Of a stretch of DNA of 64,000 bases, positions 61,511 to 64,000 are shown in pieces. A model generated the notes under the pieces. It ran no database searches. It saw only the letters and a list, made by a program, of their open reading frames with translations, and was not told the DNA's origin. The stretch lies in contig NZ_LZGK01000016.1 in NCBI RefSeq assembly GCF_001690705.1, positions 238,834 to 302,833 on the forward strand, read 5' to 3'. How positions within the stretch are numbered: position 1 is the stretch's first letter; every line of letters starts with the position of its first letter. Origin of the DNA: Gilliamella sp. wkB178 (GTDB lineage Bacteria; Pseudomonadota; Gammaproteobacteria; Enterobacterales; Orbaceae). The position numbers were made by a program, and so were the translations under genes.

Positions 61511-61855
61511 GTTAAGAGGGATTGGTGTGAATCCCTCTTAACAATCTCCCCACACCCCGCAGGAAGTAAAAACCAATTAATTTACAATAGTCTTGGGTTT
61601 TAGGTGTTAAATCGGCCGTTAGATGGTGCCGACAACTGAGTGAGGTTAGCACGGCAAACAGGGAAGTTTGCCGAGGGAGTGCTTTGTAGGAACAAATCAC
61701 GACCGGTGCGTTAAGACCAAGCGAAGGCGGAGGGCAGTCGTAGACCACCATCTGCAGGCCCGCGTTTGGGTTGTAAGGGAATTTTCGCGTTAAAATTCCC
61801 TTACTCGAGCGTCGGCACCGTAATTAAAATAATCACCAAATCGTAAAACGCTCGA
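61511..61855 (+). other. Highly structured noncoding element, repeated at the window's right edge
   Basis: A 345-bp stretch richer in GC than its surroundings with many exact inverted repeats: 13 bp at 61511-61542, 8 bp at 61652-61673, 9 bp GGTGCCGAC (61625) with GTCGGCACC (61811), 12 bp at 61774-61803, and 8 bp TCGAGCGT/ACGCTCGA (61805/61848). The part at 61605-61640 recurs at 63965-64000 (34 of 36 identical). It could be a structured RNA or a small non-autonomous mobile element. The open frame on its minus strand looks incidental. Confidence 0.6.
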
Positions 61856-61885
61856 AACCTAACGGATTTACATAATTAATTTCCC

Positions 61886-61924
61886 GTCAAGATGTTTCCT
61901 AATAGGGGTATGTTTCAGTATAAA
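61886..61924 (+). repeat. 39-bp dispersed repeat, copy 6
   Basis: Reads GTCAAGATGTTTCCTAAT, AGG, then GGTATGTTTCAGTATAAA. It lies upstream of the second adhesin-like gene and downstream of the structured element. Confidence 0.87.
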
Positions 61925-61958
61925 AACTCAACCCAAACCCAGCTTAAAAATAAAGCAA

Positions 61959-62093
61959 ATGCCTTCATCTTTACTATTCTTTACAAATAAACTTAACAAA
62001 ACAGTAGTTAAAATTTATCAAGGCGATATACTTTTAGCGATGAGTGGTACGGAGGTTATTTTTCGTGCACTCGAATGGAAAAAGTGTAAATAA
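61959..62093 (+). CDS. Small hypothetical ORF (44 aa)
   Basis: ATG to TAA, 44 codons, beginning MPSSLLFFTNKLNK and ending ALEWKKCK. The composition looks protein-like, but there is no ribosome site and I recognise no family. It may be the remnant of a longer gene. It lies between repeat copy 6 and the second adhesin-like gene. Confidence 0.25.
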   Translation: MPSSLLFFTNKLNKTVVKIYQGDILLAMSGTEVIFRALEWKKCK

Positions 62094-62106
62094 AACATAA
62101 AATTAC

Positions 62107-62135
62107 TTGACGGAATCTTCATCATGGCTTATACT
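62107..62135 (+). promoter_or_regulatory. Sigma-70-like promoter candidate for adhesin B
   Basis: TTGACG and TATACT separated by exactly 17 bp. The ATG at 62124 lies inside the spacer and the heptamer repeat begins 3 bp after the -10, so either this is the promoter and translation starts downstream, or the match is chance and 62124 is the start. Confidence 0.45.
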
Positions 62136-62137
62136 GG

Positions 62138-62161
62138 AAGACACAAGACACAAGACACAAG
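62138..62161 (+). repeat. Perfect 7-bp tandem repeat (AAGACAC)x3 + AAG
   Basis: Three exact units plus a partial one. The unit length is not a multiple of 3. One extra unit, or two fewer, would put ATG 62124 in frame with the adhesin B reading frame, which is open back to 62111. A possible slipped-strand phase switch. Confidence 0.8.
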
Positions 62162-62314
62162 CACTGGCAGCTTTACGTCCAAAATCTATCTCAACACACT
62201 GTAGTTGCCTCATTTCACCGAAGTGATAATTTAGTTCCCGATTTAGTCCTAGATTTAGCCCCGTGCCGTCGGCATAATCGGCAACCTGGTCACCCCAATC
62301 GGCAATTATCTTCA

Positions 62315-63790
62315 ATGGTGCCATTATGGCTACTACAATCATTACCGCCCAATCGGCAGTTACCGCCATTATCACTAATTAAGCGCCATTCACGTTTAGG
62401 TTTTAATTTAAAGCGTTGTTTAGCCTTAATGCCGTTGCTGTTATTGCCATATGCTACTACTACCCAAGCGTTGTCCGCCACTACTGCCCAGGTAATCCAT
62501 GGTACTCAGCCATATTTAACCTTTGATAATGGGGTCACTAAGGTCACGACTACGGAGGGTCTGTTAGGTATTACCATCTCCGACGGTACTACTCAAACCA
62601 CCTACACACCGGATAATACTTCGACCGCAGCTAACCCAATAGTGCTCAGGGCAGCTAATCAGCGCTTTACCGATATTGGTATGCTGGTGCCTACCAATAC
62701 TGATTCCATCGCCTTAAACGCTCTAATTGGCGCACCCTATAATTATTGGGGCGATGATGATGGTGATGGTCAGGGTGCTAATGGTGTTACCGCTAGTGGT
62801 ACTTTAAGCGTGCGTATTACCGATAAAGACAATCAGGCAGTGAGTCGAAATACCGTTTTAAGTGCTTGTAGTGGTGCCCCTTATAAAGTGGAATTAACCA
62901 GTACTGCTGGTAGTTTAACCACCCGGTATGGGCTGCCTAATAGTAGTAGTTTCAGCGGAGGTACTGCTACCTATTATATCAGTCCCCCACCTACAATCTG
63001 TTACGCCCAGCCGAATCTTAAATATGGTTCAAATAATGAGTCAGGCTATTCAGGAGAGAACTTCGCCGGCCCCGCCACTATCTGGAACCCAACTAAAGGC
63101 TTTCTAGTGCAATCAACTACACCATCAAGTTACAATCGTAACTTCCCGACTACCGGTGCTAATAATCTGTATTTTGATTTAGACATAGGTGGTGTTAAAG
63201 GTTCAGCATTGACATGGCCAACAGTCAGCCAAGAAGGTATTACCGCTACCATGACGCCATCACCCGATAATGCTAATAACATCCGCGTCACCCTCAACGG
63301 TCCACATATGAACTCTAATATTAAAACTGTCCTCTTGCCACAGACATTCGTGTTAGTAGGTTATGATAGTAGTTATAGAGAGGTAGTAAGATATGGCTTT
63401 GTCTTAAAGCAGTGGTTCATCAACAACGGAAGCAATTGTGATAAGTATGCTCACGTTTTATCCTTGTGTAGCCGTTTAGGCTATCATGTGGCAGAGTTCA
63501 AAGAGTTAACTAATAACGCTAGCCGCAATTCATCCGGAGCTATTGTAGGCACTTACCAACGTAATATCGGTGCTGGACTGTTTAGTGAATGGGGCTACAT
63601 GCCAAGTTATACCGGTAGCGGCTTCAGTACAAACTTCAGAGGCGCGGCGTTCTACTGGACAAGCACCAAAGCTAACTCTCGGGACATGTGGTGTGTCAAC
63701 TCGACCGACGGCGCCAAGGTGTCAGACGTTCGCAACACCCCCGACGACCACTGTGAATATGAGGTTTGCGCTACCAACATCGTTCACTAA
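62315..63790 (+). CDS. Surface/secreted adhesin-like protein B, possibly phase-variable
   Basis: 491 aa from ATG 62315, paralog of protein A. The hydrophobic signal CLALMPLLLLPYATTTQA is followed by PYLTFDNGVTKVTT, the calcium-type loop NYWGDDDGDGQG, and the shared blocks NFPTTGANN and GSALTWPTVSQ. The C-terminal ~120 residues are lectin-like (EWGYM, FYWTS, EVCA) but differ strongly from A, and the RLP motif of A reads HVA here. ATG 62315 has no ribosome site. The frame is open upstream to 62111 and carries three in-frame NRQ repeats, so the true start may be ATG 62124, now out of frame across the 7-bp repeat. Confidence 0.65.
   Translation: MVPLWLLQSLPPNRQLPPLSLIKRHSRLGFNLKRCLALMPLLLLPYATTTQALSATTAQVIHGTQPYLTFDNGVTKVTTTEGLLGITISDGTTQTTYTPDNTSTAANPIVLRAANQRFTDIGMLVPTNTDSIALNALIGAPYNYWGDDDGDGQGANGVTASGTLSVRITDKDNQAVSRNTVLSACSGAPYKVELTSTAGSLTTRYGLPNSSSFSGGTATYYISPPPTICYAQPNLKYGSNNESGYSGENFAGPATIWNPTKGFLVQSTTPSSYNRNFPTTGANNLYFDLDIGGVKGSALTWPTVSQEGITATMTPSPDNANNIRVTLNGPHMNSNIKTVLLPQTFVLVGYDSSYREVVRYGFVLKQWFINNGSNCDKYAHVLSLCSRLGYHVAEFKELTNNASRNSSGAIVGTYQRNIGAGLFSEWGYMPSYTGSGFSTNFRGAAFYWTSTKANSRDMWCVNSTDGAKVSDVRNTPDDHCEYEVCATNIVH
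63602..63787 (+). other. Candidate hypervariable region of adhesin B
   Basis: Begins right after the 15 bases (63587-63601) identical to protein A. From the GGC codon at 63620, 30 of 56 codons end in C, including GAC, AAC, ACC and GGC runs. It is longer than the matching region of A and not alignable to it apart from TACTGGACAAGC (63653-63664) and GAGGTTTGCGC near the end. Confidence 0.5.
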
Positions 63791-63964
63791 TTGGCACTTA
63801 ACGAACCGCCGCGTAGCGCACTTCCCTGTGCGCCCACGGCTCACCCGGCTTCCTGCCGGCTGTTCTATGCCAATTACCTCCCTCAGCACCACTTAAGCGG
63901 GGAATAAAAACCAACACCCATAAAACCAATCATTCAATAATAGGTTAGGGTGTTAAGATGTTGA
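63791..63964. other. Intergenic tail after adhesin B
   Basis: No gene seen. It contains small GC-rich hairpins, GCGCAC-TTCCCT-GTGCGC and CCGGC-TTCCT-GCCGG, but no T-run, so termination is unclear. AT-rich DNA follows. Confidence 0.5.
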
Positions 63965-64000
63965 TGTTAAATTGGCCGTTGGATGGTGCCGACAACTGAG
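63965..64000 (+). repeat. Start of second copy of the structured element (cut by window)
   Basis: 36 bases matching 61605-61640 with two differences, ending at the window edge in GCCGACAACTGAG. It suggests the cassette arrangement continues to the right. Confidence 0.85.

Noticed and set aside
61512..61751. 79-codon open frame on the minus strand in the structured element
   Set aside because: It coincides with dense inverted repeats and has no ribosome site; it looks like a by-product of the folded repeat.
8570..61924. CRISPR array built from the 39-bp repeats
   Set aside because: Copies are kilobases apart, in both orientations, without spacer periodicity or cas genes.
62103..62481. Minus-strand open frames over the 5' part of adhesin B
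   Set aside because: They arise from the repetitive leader; the plus frame carries the signal peptide and the paralogous protein.
59327..64000. A reverse transcriptase, Avd gene or template repeat for a local DGR
   Set aside because: I looked for an RT-sized frame with a YxDD-type motif and for a noncoding copy of the TACTGGACAAGC segment and found none. If a DGR exists, its core is outside the window.
1..64000. tRNA or rRNA genes, insertion sequences and prophage
   Set aside because: No TPsiC-arm/CCA-end pattern, rRNA core sequence, transposase or integrase was recognised on reading both strands.

Overview
The window looks like chromosomal DNA from a low-GC gammaproteobacterium, most likely of the order Orbales (Orbaceae, the Gilliamella/Frischella-type insect-gut symbionts). 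This is an inference from E. coli-like gene blocks (mlaFEDCB-ibaG, gmhA-yafJ, damX-dam-rpe-gph-trpS, mrp divergent from metG), proteins close to enterobacterial length, AT-rich codon use, tandem OmpC/OmpF-type porins and adhesin-like genes. No rRNA or tRNA gene was seen, so the placement rests on protein content only.

Bases 1 to about 59,330 are housekeeping. In order they hold: the 5' part of prlC, ibaG and the mla phospholipid-transport operon; metNI with an M20 amidohydrolase and a divergent metQ; a rhodanese, pepN, pncB and asnS; two tandem porins; mgsA-mdtH; gmhA-yafJ; ribH-nusB; a TrmH-family methyltransferase and a NadR-like protein with degenerate second domains or motifs; ubiE-ubiB-tatABC; hldE and gor; an MHS transporter; tag, a DUF218 gene, mnmE and an HMA-domain protein; thiM-thiE-thiD behind a TPP riboswitch; trkA; aroK-damX-dam-rpe-gph-trpS (no aroB); kdsD/gutQ; a LysE exporter with a LtaS/OpgB-like sulfatase; glyA; a large unrecognised EF-hand membrane protein; uup; sotB; tpx; mrp and metG. 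gmhA, hldE and kdsD/gutQ point to heptose and Kdo synthesis for the outer membrane. pncB and the NadR-like protein suggest NAD salvage, and thiMED thiamine salvage.

Bases 59,330 to 64,000 differ. They hold two tandem paralogous secreted or surface proteins (59758-61293 and 62315-63790) with near-identical central segments and sharply divergent C-terminal ends. Each C-terminal end, after a shared EWGYM segment, switches to codons ending in C (30 of 44 and 30 of 56 codons), unlike the rest of this AT-rich DNA. It also has a C-type-lectin-like look (WC, YWTS, final VCA). This resembles the variable region of a diversity-generating retroelement target, but no reverse transcriptase or template repeat lies in the window. 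The second paralog also has a 7-bp tandem repeat (AAGACAC x3 plus AAG) between a possible upstream ATG and the reading frame. One extra unit would join them in frame, so it may be phase-variable. Both genes sit among terminators, a 39-bp dispersed repeat and a strongly folded intergenic element that recurs at the right edge, suggesting a longer array of such cassettes.

A 39-bp repeat occurs six times (8570, 35312 reversed, 45327, 59417, 61441, 61886), always between genes. No insertion sequence, prophage or CRISPR array was seen.
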